This document shows positions 1 through 7,738 of a stretch of DNA of 8,106 nucleotides, piece by piece. The notes under the pieces were generated by a model that made no database searches, had not been told where the DNA came from, and saw only the letters and a program-made list of their open reading frames with translations. Made by a program: the position numbers and the translations under genes. Numbering within the stretch: position 1 is the stretch's first letter; each line of letters begins with the position of its first letter. Source of the DNA: Parachlamydiaceae bacterium (GTDB lineage Bacteria > Chlamydiota > Chlamydiia > Chlamydiales > Parachlamydiaceae); assembly GCA_013815395.1 (NCBI GenBank), contig JACDGH010000111.1, forward strand, positions 1-8,106. The letters run 5' to 3'.

Positions 1-3000
1 TTATGATTGATATCATACGTATTTGAGGCAACGAGCAAGGCTCCTAATTCTTCTTTTAAATTTATTTCAGCAGTTGTATTTCCGCGGACATCTTCTAGTT
101 CTTGTAGAAGGTTTAGCCCTCTTTCTGCACGTTGAGAGTGAATGTTTGTGATTAAGAACTCTACGATTAAGGAATGCAGCTCATCGATTTCTAAAGCGGA
201 CAGAACAGGCTGTTGAGATGTGTATAGTTCCCAATCATCGCGCAGAAATGAGGCTAAACACTTCTCGATTGTCCACGGTTCTTGCTTGCCGCTGCCTTGC
301 AACAAATCTAATTCTAGGTCGCGTTCACTATCACCACTTCTCTTATTGGCAAGCTGTAGGATTCTGACCTTAAGATCTTTAATTTTTGGACTATTATTTT
401 CGATTTCTCGATTAAAGCCATCTTCCAGATCCTTTGACGAGACATCATTTTTAAGGGTATAAATAGGTCCGTTTTCAGAAACTCCTGTTCTCACAAGTTG
501 CTCCAAACTAGTGAGTTTGTCGACCACATATTTAGGAAGGGTTGATTGTTGGATGAAATGTTCTGTTTCTTTTTGAAGTGATGCAGATGAATTTTTTGTG
601 GGGATCATTGCGACATATGGACTAATGTTCTTAGAAAGAAAGGGTGGGCGAGCTTTGATGCGTTTAAAGGGTGGTCTTATTTTACGTTCATTGGTGGGTG
701 TAATGACACTTGGAAGATCATAATGAGGGTATTCATTATCGTTCCCTACTCTCTCAGAAGTTATTGGGGATTTCCACTTAAGAAATAATTCGAGCTTCTC
801 ATCAGAATCTTTCCAGGCTGGTAAATTTGGAATTTTAGGCTTGCCATTTGGAGAATTTTTAACGTCGATAATTTCTAAGAGCATGGTCGCTAGTTGATTA
901 TTCACGCTGTGTTGATCAAAACGCATGAAGGTTAGACGGTCCTTTAAATCATTTCTTTCTATTGGATTATCACTTGTCGCTTGGCCATAATAGTCAATAA
1001 AATGTCTCTCAAAATCATCCCCCGGTAAATTTAAAGGCTGAATTGATGATAGGGTAAATTCCTTGGAGGAAGCTCTTTCAAGTATCCGTTTGAAAATAAA
1101 AGAGGGTATGGCATAGTCTGCTTTTCTAGGGACAACTGGATCGCCAATAGTATTTCGGCCCATATTTGGAGTATAATGATCTACGCTCGTTTTCCAGAAA
1201 TATTCGGTTAGGGCATTAGTAAATTTCAGGTTTCTACTCCCTTGATAGGCTTTTAATTTTTGAAGAAGTCGCAATTGACGGTCACGACCTAAAATTTTAC
1301 TAGGCTGATATCTTTCAGGTACATTGCGATTAGAAACAACCTTGCTATAATCGTTTACGATTGTATCGTAAACATCTCTCTTCCAAAATAAAGCTTCTTC
1401 ATTTTTTAGATTCCGCATTGATGGAGGAGTTAAATTGATATTATCAATCACATGATTAGCTGCATAAATCCTCACTAAGCATGCAAAAGGGTCTCCTACT
1501 TTAGTTTTCAATAAACGCTTTGCGATTGTTCTTTCTTCTATAGAGTAAGGGCGAGGTTCCTGTGCTTGGAGAAGATAGTGAATAGAACGGGCATAATTTC
1601 CGTTAGCAAAAAGTATCTCTGCGGCGTGGAGATTTTGAAGTGCATTTAAAGGTTCAAATTCTCCAGTTTTTGAAAGGGGAATGGCGGAATAACATAATTT
1701 GTTTTTATAAGTCATTCTTGGTAGTACGAGAAGTTGTTCTCCCAAAGAATTTTGTAAAAGAAGGTAATCTTCATAGCCGCGAAGAAGATTTAAAGATTGA
1801 TTTTCGGCAATAAAAAAATTAGGATCTTTTTGCCAGCATAATTTACCTTCTTGATTAGCTGTGAATGCTAAAGTTTTTCCATTTTCATCGGAAATATCTC
1901 TATAATTAATTGATGTTATCTGACCTTCTTTTTCCCAAACCTCGCTATGTGTTCTTCTAAATGAGGCAATACTCTTTAAATTGGTCTGGGCTATTTCAAT
2001 AAACGATAATGGCTGAATTTGTTCTCCCTTTTGCTCTCCTTCTTCTTTGAATATGAATTCAGAGCTCATTCTAATTGTTCCATCATTCATCCCTTCTGCT
2101 ATTTTATTTTCCATTGTTAAATCAAAAATTAGTAAGGCAGGATCTAAAGAGGATAAGGGTGCAACCCATATAAGAGTCTCTCTTTTTAGTGATGCGGGAA
2201 AACGGATTATATCAATTTTATAGCGATCTTGGAGAAGGTAAGGAATGCCTTTCTCATGAATGATGAATTGGGGTAAGTCATTTTTATCGGGGATGAGTTG
2301 GATTAATTTACCTTGATAATGGGTTTGAAAACCGTTCATTCCAAAAGGGATCCATTCGTCAGGTTCTTTTTTTTCGAATAATTGCTTATAAATGGATGCC
2401 GAACGAAATTTTTCCGGAAAGGCGTCGGTTTTATCATTGATGATTACGGTACCCATTAATAGATTCACTTTATACGTTTCAGTGTCATTCATAGCAGTAT
2501 ACTCTGGAAATTCCCCTTTCCAAAGTGAAGTTTCAATATTTGGATACCCATACTGAGTTAATAATGTTTGACAAGCTTCGGGAAAATCTTTCCCCAAGCT
2601 TTTTTGAATAGCTGATCCCTTATTAACCATGTTTCTTAAAGCTTCTTGTTCGACTTGAAAATCGTAATAGTCTCTGCAATAAGGCTCTGTTTCCCAATTT
2701 TTTTGTGCTTTAGTCAAGTTTAATTGTGCATTGGCTGCCGTTTTGATTAAAACATGACTTTCTGCAAGGTTCAAAGATTCTTTTTCGAGTAAAGGATGGC
2801 TATGTAGAATTGTATAATCAATAAAGCTTTTCAACCATGTTTCTTCAGTCTTTGCTTCTTGATAATAAAGTGTTTTCATTTGATAAGACCGAATTTCCTT
2901 TAGCTCATTTTCAACTTGAAGAATGAATCCAATGTCGAATCTATCGTGAGCCAACGAAGAAGGTCTTTTTTCCTGTTGAAGATGTTGAATTATTTTTTGC

Positions 3001-6000
3001 GTTAGCTGAGTTAGAAATAACTGTTTGTTGATCTCTTCCACAATAGCAGCTTTATTTTTTTGAGGTATAATAGGGAATGCAACCTTTAAAAAATTAACCA
3101 ATCGTTGTCCAAGTAATGGTTCTGCGCTTATTTGTTCAACAAGCAGTTTTTTTTCTAATAAATGACATTTTAAAAATCTTTGATAGGTAGGATTTTTAAT
3201 CCATGCAGGATTTCTTTCGAAAAGATCAATTAGACGGGAAATTTGTATTTCCTTTTCCGAAATAGCAACAAGTAATTCCCTTTCTTCTTCAACAAGAGAT
3301 GATTTTATAGAAACATTATTATATGCGGTTATAACACCATTTTGAGGCTCATGCTTATTTCTTTTATTGAATAAATTTGGATGGTTAAGTCCTGTCAAGC
3401 CCTTCGTCAATTGAATGCGGGGAAAAGTTGCTATTAGTGATTGTTGAATTTTTTGTAGTGATTCACTTCTGTATTGTAAAGAAAGCTTCAATGGAAACCA
3501 TTGATAGCTTGGAAAACGGGAATATTGACCATTGTTAATTGCGCTTCTCCAAATAGATGAAAGATGGTTTAACATGGTAAAAGCTTCATAATCGGAAGAT
3601 ATTCTGACACATAATGGCTCTCTTCCATTGATCTCTGTGAAAACTTGAATTGCGCGAATTCGCCTAATTCTTTGCTCTTCCCCTAGTCCCAAACCTGGAA
3701 GATTATCCTTGAGCGCAGATAAATGCCCCCCTGATAAAGGTAGTTCATTTTCAATTTCAGGATGTTTTTTCAAAAAGGCTTCAAGAAATTTTAATATGGG
3801 AATTTTTTCAAAATCTGTCTTATCGCTAAAATCTATCTCTTTAACAAAACCTTGTGAATGATTCTCAAGTTCTAGCATGGGAAATAAATCGATTTTATTA
3901 ATAGAAAATTTTTTAATCGTTTCACTGTTTTTTCCATAGGAAGAGCCAAAAATCTCTAAATCCGACCAGTTATTGTAAAAAGAATCAAATGTATTGCTGC
4001 TAATTCCAAATGCATCTAAAGGCCCATTATTCCATTGATAAGTGGCTAATAAAGAAGCTAACGTAAGAATATTTATGTAATAAGCCACATTAAGGATTGA
4101 TCTATTCTCTGCACTAATAATAGCTATTTCATTTGAGAGGAGATCAATAAAATTGATTGCCTTTTTTCTTAGGTCGTCATTGCTAGCTATTTGATCCCAT
4201 ATGTCAGAATGTGTAGTGTAATCTATTTGTTTAAGCAAATTGGAAATAAGTGCAGTGCGATAAGGCGACTGATCCGTTGGTAAGTTGACGATACTTTTTT
4301 GTAAATGATCAAGGCATTCTTCAGCCGATCCTTGCATGATCTCTAAAATTGGTGATTCTAAATGTATAAATTTACTTTTTTGAATTTTCGGGGAAGGAAG
4401 CTGGATGGAAGCTCGATAAGCTGCTAAGGAGGTGCATAGAGTAGCAGTATGATAGATCTGTTTTAACTCTGAACGATAAGGTTCAAAGGGTAATTGTCGA
4501 AAGTTGTCAACCGCTACTAGAGCAAATTGAGCTTTATCATAAGCACTTCTACCATCTTCTGCGCTAATTAGATTTTTTCGTCGTAACTTAAGTGTGGAAG
4601 ACATTGTTCGCAGAGAGGCTCTTTCTAGAATGTGAATCACATGATGCTGTGTTTTTTTGTTATAAACATCTCTTAACAATTTATTAGTTCCATCGTTCAG
4701 AGTCTTGAGTTCTAATAAATGTTTAAATATTTTATAATCCTTCACTCCTAAACATAATCTTGAGGCAATAAGAACCGACTTATAAGCACATACTCCTGAT
4801 CGTTGACCTGTAATCCAATCTTGTGGTGTTAAAGCAATGCGGACTTCCTTATGTTCTAATCTTTTTACTTCTACTCCATAAATGTTGTCCGCATTAAATT
4901 CTATTGCATGCTTTTTAAGGGGAAGTAGTTGTTTTTCAAGAAAAGAGGTGAGGAGTCGTTCATCAATTTCCCCAGGGACAAAATTCAAATTTGGGAAATA
5001 TCTAACGGGGTTAAACTTTTGCTTTGTTCCCTGGATCACACGATCATGCCTCTCCGAACCCGCTCCTGTATTGATAATTGAAAGATCTATGGTTCCTCGT
5101 TTATTTTTTTCAAATCGATAAAGCATAGCATGCCCTGACCCTCCTATAGGACTTGTCCATCCTCCAGCAAGTAGAATACTTTCCCCTTCTTTTAAGGCTT
5201 GGAGCTGAGCTAGGGTTTGGTGAACAATAAGTTGATGGGCATTTGTGTCAAAAGAACCTTGTATTGTTTGCTTTTCTAAATCGTCAATACGTTTTGCGTA
5301 CATCAAACTTTGTATTAATTCGCTTCTGAATTTTAACAGATTTTTTTGCATGGATTCTTTGATGAGGGGGTCTTGTAAAGCATGCTCAATACCTTCAACC
5401 ATGTAATTCATAGTCTCAAAAATAGTGCTTCCTTCGAGTTCTTTCATATTTTCAATCATGAAGCCGCCCAAAACATGTGCTAACATTTTTGGATCATCGG
5501 TTCCTTTTAATGTTTGAGTACTAGTATCTTCTTTGCCCGAAGAAGAAAAGAGGAATGATAAACCTTCTTTTTTTGGATTATGTTTTGCCAAAACCCTTTC
5601 GTAATGGATTTGGCATTGTTCTGTCATAGGACTTTTGTAAATGCAGCCTTTAGTTTTAAGACTCTTTATGCCCCTTTGTTTTAATATTTTTTCTAAAATA
5701 GCTTTGTTTTCGTCAAAGGTTTTTACAAGATCATCCCTGCTTGTAGAGGAACTAGTTTTGGATTTTTCGATTATTTTGGTTACCTTCAGCAAACTCTTTT
5801 GAAGCATGTTGAAGTCAGTTAGTGTTTTTCGATACGATCTATAGTTTTCATGGAATTTTTTTGGATAATCGTAATTGGTGTGTAAAAATATTTGACCCTC
5901 TTCCTCAACTAAGCTTTTTGCGGATCGGAGGTTTTTTTCGAAATAGACGGCGTAATCTTTTGTACACGCTTCTAGTTCTTGGGTAATTTCAGCAAGATGC

Positions 6001-6527
6001 TTATCCTTAAATCTTTGAGCTTGTGTGCTCATTTCTTGGTATAAAGCGACAAAAGTTTCATTTATGATATCAAAGCGTTTTTCAAGCTCTTTATTTGGGA
6101 GATCAGAGAGAAGATCTTTCTTCCATTCGACAAGATCATTTTGCAGCTTGATGTGTTTTTTTGATAAACCCTCTTCAGGTTCTTTAAGTTTTTTAATTCC
6201 GCCTTCTTTCCGGACAAAAGGAACAAATTCCTCTATAGTGTAGGCGATGCGTGCGGCTTCACCTCTAATATTGCTTTCAGAATCTTCTATTGGAGGAATT
6301 ACACTGACATCTTTTCGCTCTAATTTTCCTTCCTCGCTCTTCTGATCAGCTAGTTTTCGAAGAACTGTATGGAGCTTATTCCTTTGTTCATCGCTTAGTT
6401 TATCCAAACTAATAGAGGCTACATTCCCAATAGCTTGTCCCACGCTGAATGTATCAACTCTTTTAGTTCCTTCATAGGCGTACATGCTTATAAGATTAAG
6501 ATCTCTATCGAAATTGGGAAGCACCAT
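1..6527 (-). CDS. Giant protein, N-terminal 2175 residues (C-terminus beyond window); putative chlamydial DUF3638-type giant protein
   Basis: The frame is open without a stop from the ATG at 6527 to the left edge, so 2175 residues are visible and the end is missing. The start is supported by AGGTGA 6 nt upstream and by an in-frame TGA four codons earlier. I see no signal peptide and no membrane span, so a soluble protein is likely. Residues about 1-450 are charged and helical, with a Ser/Thr-rich linker near 258. Residues 455-494 carry GGW, GHAMLY (H466) and NTGAGSERH (N486, H494), and 573-582 carry TGQRSGVCAY (Q575, C580). The middle and C-terminal parts are long alpha/beta stretches I cannot assign, including a DPFACLVRI segment near residue 1680. 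From memory, the GGW/GHAM/NTGAG/SGxC layout occurs at the N-terminus of very large chlamydial proteins that carry DUF3638/DUF3645 further on; that part would lie outside this window. The reading frame is certain; the family name is moderate and the function unknown. Confidence 0.9.
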   Translation of the reverse strand, partial: MVLPNFDRDLNLISMYAYEGTKRVDTFSVGQAIGNVASISLDKLSDEQRNKLHTVLRKLADQKSEEGKLERKDVSVIPPIEDSESNIRGEAARIAYTIEEFVPFVRKEGGIKKLKEPEEGLSKKHIKLQNDLVEWKKDLLSDLPNKELEKRFDIINETFVALYQEMSTQAQRFKDKHLAEITQELEACTKDYAVYFEKNLRSAKSLVEEEGQIFLHTNYDYPKKFHENYRSYRKTLTDFNMLQKSLLKVTKIIEKSKTSSSTSRDDLVKTFDENKAILEKILKQRGIKSLKTKGCIYKSPMTEQCQIHYERVLAKHNPKKEGLSFLFSSSGKEDTSTQTLKGTDDPKMLAHVLGGFMIENMKELEGSTIFETMNYMVEGIEHALQDPLIKESMQKNLLKFRSELIQSLMYAKRIDDLEKQTIQGSFDTNAHQLIVHQTLAQLQALKEGESILLAGGWTSPIGGSGHAMLYRFEKNKRGTIDLSIINTGAGSERHDRVIQGTKQKFNPVRYFPNLNFVPGEIDERLLTSFLEKQLLPLKKHAIEFNADNIYGVEVKRLEHKEVRIALTPQDWITGQRSGVCAYKSVLIASRLCLGVKDYKIFKHLLELKTLNDGTNKLLRDVYNKKTQHHVIHILERASLRTMSSTLKLRRKNLISAEDGRSAYDKAQFALVAVDNFRQLPFEPYRSELKQIYHTATLCTSLAAYRASIQLPSPKIQKSKFIHLESPILEIMQGSAEECLDHLQKSIVNLPTDQSPYRTALISNLLKQIDYTTHSDIWDQIASNDDLRKKAINFIDLLSNEIAIISAENRSILNVAYYINILTLASLLATYQWNNGPLDAFGISSNTFDSFYNNWSDLEIFGSSYGKNSETIKKFSINKIDLFPMLELENHSQGFVKEIDFSDKTDFEKIPILKFLEAFLKKHPEIENELPLSGGHLSALKDNLPGLGLGEEQRIRRIRAIQVFTEINGREPLCVRISSDYEAFTMLNHLSSIWRSAINNGQYSRFPSYQWFPLKLSLQYRSESLQKIQQSLIATFPRIQLTKGLTGLNHPNLFNKRNKHEPQNGVITAYNNVSIKSSLVEEERELLVAISEKEIQISRLIDLFERNPAWIKNPTYQRFLKCHLLEKKLLVEQISAEPLLGQRLVNFLKVAFPIIPQKNKAAIVEEINKQLFLTQLTQKIIQHLQQEKRPSSLAHDRFDIGFILQVENELKEIRSYQMKTLYYQEAKTEETWLKSFIDYTILHSHPLLEKESLNLAESHVLIKTAANAQLNLTKAQKNWETEPYCRDYYDFQVEQEALRNMVNKGSAIQKSLGKDFPEACQTLLTQYGYPNIETSLWKGEFPEYTAMNDTETYKVNLLMGTVIINDKTDAFPEKFRSASIYKQLFEKKEPDEWIPFGMNGFQTHYQGKLIQLIPDKNDLPQFIIHEKGIPYLLQDRYKIDIIRFPASLKRETLIWVAPLSSLDPALLIFDLTMENKIAEGMNDGTIRMSSEFIFKEEGEQKGEQIQPLSFIEIAQTNLKSIASFRRTHSEVWEKEGQITSINYRDISDENGKTLAFTANQEGKLCWQKDPNFFIAENQSLNLLRGYEDYLLLQNSLGEQLLVLPRMTYKNKLCYSAIPLSKTGEFEPLNALQNLHAAEILFANGNYARSIHYLLQAQEPRPYSIEERTIAKRLLKTKVGDPFACLVRIYAANHVIDNINLTPPSMRNLKNEEALFWKRDVYDTIVNDYSKVVSNRNVPERYQPSKILGRDRQLRLLQKLKAYQGSRNLKFTNALTEYFWKTSVDHYTPNMGRNTIGDPVVPRKADYAIPSFIFKRILERASSKEFTLSSIQPLNLPGDDFERHFIDYYGQATSDNPIERNDLKDRLTFMRFDQHSVNNQLATMLLEIIDVKNSPNGKPKIPNLPAWKDSDEKLELFLKWKSPITSERVGNDNEYPHYDLPSVITPTNERKIRPPFKRIKARPPFLSKNISPYVAMIPTKNSSASLQKETEHFIQQSTLPKYVVDKLTSLEQLVRTGVSENGPIYTLKNDVSSKDLEDGFNREIENNSPKIKDLKVRILQLANKRSGDSERDLELDLLQGSGKQEPWTIEKCLASFLRDDWELYTSQQPVLSALEIDELHSLIVEFLITNIHSQRAERGLNLLQELEDVRGNTTAEINLKEELGALLVASNTYDINH

Positions 6528-6531
6528 TACT

Positions 6532-6551
6532 TCACCTCATTGACTAATCAT
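6532..6551 (-). promoter_or_regulatory. Shine-Dalgarno site and two minimal leader ORFs before the giant gene
   Basis: TGAGGTGA (6539 down to 6532) matches the 16S anti-Shine-Dalgarno sequence and ends 4 nt before the ATG at 6527. This fixes that start. The same bases hold two minimal ORFs: ATG ATT AGT CAA TGA (6551 to 6537, in frame with the giant gene) and ATG AGG TGA (6540 to 6532). They overlap as ATGA. Whether they are translated is unknown; they may be chance. Confidence 0.7.
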
Positions 6552-6563
6552 TTTGTAATCTAA

Positions 6564-6582
6564 AATAGTACTATTGATCAAT
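6564..6582. promoter_or_regulatory. Two overlapping palindromes in the giant gene's leader (operator candidate)
   Basis: AATAGTACTATT (6564-6575) and ATTGATCAAT (6573-6582) are both perfect palindromes and share three bases. They lie about 8 to 26 nt downstream of the expected transcription start of the minus-strand promoter, a position where a bound repressor could block early transcription. AT-rich DNA gives short palindromes by chance, so the operator role is inferred only. Confidence 0.35.
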
Positions 6583-6595
6583 TAAATATATTTTT

Positions 6596-6624
6596 ATTAT
6601 ATTGTTAATTTATTAGGTTGTCAA
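6596..6624 (-). promoter_or_regulatory. Consensus sigma70-type promoter of the giant gene
   Basis: Read on the minus strand, TTGACA (6624-6619) is followed by a 17-nt spacer and TATAAT (6601-6596). All 12 hexamer bases match the consensus and the spacer is the optimal length. The expected start is an A near 6589, giving a leader of about 62 nt before the ATG at 6527. It faces the giant gene, and no other gene lies between. In the vegetative chlamydial sigma66 system, which resembles sigma70, this would be a strong early-type promoter. Confidence 0.85.
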
Positions 6625-6634
6625 ATATTAAGGG

Positions 6635-6662
6635 TATTCAATATTCAATATTCAATATTCAA
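6635..6662. repeat. Four tandem TATTCAA heptamers upstream of the promoter
   Basis: Four perfect, uninterrupted copies of TATTCAA (6635-6641, 6642-6648, 6649-6655, 6656-6662), reading TTGAATA on the minus strand. They begin about 10 nt upstream of the -35 box, near -46 to -73 relative to the expected start. Such a tract could vary in copy number by slippage and alter promoter strength, or could bind a regulator. It is intergenic. From 6663 to 6753 I see no convincing gene. Confidence 0.85.
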
Positions 6663-7188
6663 GATTTCTAGGAATTTCTTGGGAAGAATTTGGAGGAGTG
6701 ATTAAAATAAAACATATAAAAGCAGGGCGAAAAGGACAGGTTGTTCAGAGCTATTACGAAATGTTCATCATTTTAGACAATCCTATTTCTGCTCGATAAA
6801 TTCTATCTTCAAAAGATCCATGCGTAAACAAAAGAGGCATTAGATTACCTTTGGAAGTAGTCAATAATTTCATGAATATTCGATTTTTCCATGTCAAATA
6901 GGGGCTTGATCGCACTTCTTTTTGACTTTCTTGCCAAGCTTGAAATCCTATTTTAATTCCCTCTACACCTTCATTTTTTAAATGCTTAACAGCATGCAAA
7001 TCAGCTTCTCTTTCCCCATTTTTTATATGGCTTGCTAATTATTCATGACTCATAGAAATTCTCTCAGATTCTGTCGCTGAGTGGTATTCCAAATCTAAAA
7101 TCATACCGGCCAACAGTATATGAAATTTACTAATGGACCCGGTTCTATGCCCGACGTTCCTACCACCCTCTTTAGGAAATATTAATAT

Positions 7189-7217
7189 TTGACTTACACG
7201 TGAAGCTATGGTATTTA
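7189..7217 (+). promoter_or_regulatory. Possible promoter of the 141-aa gene
   Basis: TTGACT (7189-7194), a 17-nt spacer and TATTTA (7212-7217) lie 63 nt upstream of the ATG at 7280. The -35 matches five of six bases but the -10 is weak (three of six). It lies inside the decayed peptidase gene on the opposite strand. Confidence 0.3.
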
Positions 7218-7219
7218 AC

Positions 7220-7238
7220 TCCCAAGCCCGCCTTGGGA
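7220..7238 (+). promoter_or_regulatory. Hairpin in the leader of the 141-aa gene, followed by a T-run
   Basis: TCCCAAG (7220-7226) and CTTGGGA (7232-7238) form a perfect 7-bp stem with a 5-nt CCCGC loop. Downstream is a T-run (TTTTT at 7243-7247, after AGTG). On the plus strand this resembles a short intrinsic terminator or attenuator, placed between the possible promoter and the ribosome binding site. It could also be an operator. It overlaps the pseudogene coding sequence, so chance structure is possible. Confidence 0.4.
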
Positions 7239-7266
7239 AGTGTTTTTCTACATATTTCTATCATTT

Positions 7267-7272
7267 GGAGGA
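7267..7272 (+). promoter_or_regulatory. Strong ribosome binding site selecting the start at 7280
   Basis: GGAGGA sits 7 nt before the ATG at 7280. The upstream in-frame ATG at 7208 has no comparable site and its codons would run through the 7220-7238 hairpin. The shorter 141-aa product is therefore the better call. Confidence 0.8.
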
Positions 7273-7279
7273 TTATTGT

Positions 7280-7705
7280 ATGACCACCATATTATCAATT
7301 TTAGAGACTACTGGACTTAAGGCTAAAGATACTTCTGTTTCCGAATACCAATCTGAGCCTGTTGTCATTCAAATCCGAGGCACCTATGAAAAACAGCAAA
7401 ATGCCTTGCGTTTGATATCTCTCCACAGGAAAATATGCCTAACTCGAGCCGCGAGCCTGTGCTCTCAAACTCTATTCTTGAGTAACGTTCCTTTATCAGG
7501 GATATTTGCCGATAAATGTTTTAATTATGGCAACAATGTAATAGGAGGAGTTCTCACGGCATGTGTAATAGCTAGTGTTTGTGCATTTTTTGTTGTACGA
7601 AAAGGTTTCAGTGATATGGAAAAGCAATACGCGCACGAAATGCAAAGAGAATTCGGTTATAAACGTGTTAGAGGAAATCTAGATAAGTTGATTTTTGGAT
7701 GTTAG
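7280..7705 (+). CDS. 141-aa hypothetical protein with two hydrophobic segments, possible Inc-like membrane protein
   Basis: I do not recognise the family. The start at 7280 (MTTILSILET) has GGAGGA at ideal spacing; the stop is TAG at 7703-7705. Residues 1-40 are Ser/Thr-rich and polar. Residues about 55-77 are moderately hydrophobic (ASLCSQTLFLSNVPLSGIFA). A short polar turn follows (DKCFNYGNN, 78-86), then a clear membrane segment at 87-106 (VIGGVLTACVIASVCAFFVV). The C-terminal 35 residues are charged, with RKGFSDMEKQ and GYKRVRGN. Six cysteines (53, 61, 80, 95, 101, 141) are many for this length. Two adjacent hydrophobic segments with short polar ends are the hallmark of chlamydial inclusion membrane (Inc) proteins, which are type III secreted and have little sequence conservation. 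That is a shape argument only; a plain single-span inner-membrane protein is equally possible. It is divergent from the decayed peptidase and appears monocistronic. Confidence 0.7.
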   Translation: MTTILSILETTGLKAKDTSVSEYQSEPVVIQIRGTYEKQQNALRLISLHRKICLTRAASLCSQTLFLSNVPLSGIFADKCFNYGNNVIGGVLTACVIASVCAFFVVRKGFSDMEKQYAHEMQREFGYKRVRGNLDKLIFGC

Positions 7706-7738
7706 AATCTCTTCGAACTTGATGACTTGTAGCAAAAA

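Larger units (their letters stand above)
6754..7257 (-). pseudogene. Decayed M48-family zinc metallopeptidase
   Basis: One minus-strand frame from 7257 to the stop at 6756-6754 reads as an M48-like peptidase in family order, but broken. W-E-L-N-T-I-A-S (7224-7201) matches the strand before the family's 'NAFALPGG' region. T-G-S-I-S then L-A-G-M-I-L-D-L-E-Y-H matches 'TGLL... LAAVIGHEIAH', with the first His and the Glu of HExxH lost (DLEYH). HSATESERIS follows, like 'HATARHSAERMS'. A TAA at 7041-7039 interrupts the frame just after SHE. EREAD (7014-7000), the third zinc ligand motif, lies only 23 codons after DLEYH against roughly 55 in the family, suggesting a deletion. THGSFEDRI (6825-6799) matches the usual 'THPSxEERI' C-terminal motif. 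Upstream the frame meets TAG at 7260-7258 and has no start, so the N-terminus is gone. A TTG at 6999 could start an 81-aa fragment, which would lack the active site. The family call is my reading of motifs and has not been searched. Confidence 0.65.

Noticed and set aside
220..462. 80-codon plus-strand open frame
   Set aside because: It lies wholly opposite the giant minus-strand gene, has no ribosome binding site and its product is low-complexity Ser/Leu/Arg; an antisense shadow.
4882..5121. 79-codon plus-strand open frame
   Set aside because: Antisense to the conserved-looking NTGAG region of the giant gene, with no supporting signals; a shadow.
6025..6243. 72-codon plus-strand open frame
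   Set aside because: Antisense to the charged helical N-terminal part of the giant gene; Ser/Phe-rich composition typical of reading the opposite strand of Lys/Glu codons.
6698..6799. Short plus-strand frame starting at GTG (VIKIKHIKAGRKGQ...), next to GGAGGA
   Set aside because: GGAGGA abuts the GTG with no spacing, the product is only 33 aa, and it overlaps the peptidase pseudogene's 3' end. A faint likeness to a transposase N-terminus is too weak to claim.
6754..6999. 81-codon minus-strand frame as an independent gene (TTG start)
   Set aside because: It is the C-terminal part of the M48-like remnant, continuing in frame upstream to EREAD and beyond; the TTG has no convincing ribosome binding site.
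7208..7279. Upstream in-frame ATG extending the 141-aa protein to 165 aa
   Set aside because: No ribosome binding site precedes 7208, and the extension covers the leader hairpin and pseudogene antisense; the GGAGGA site supports 7280.
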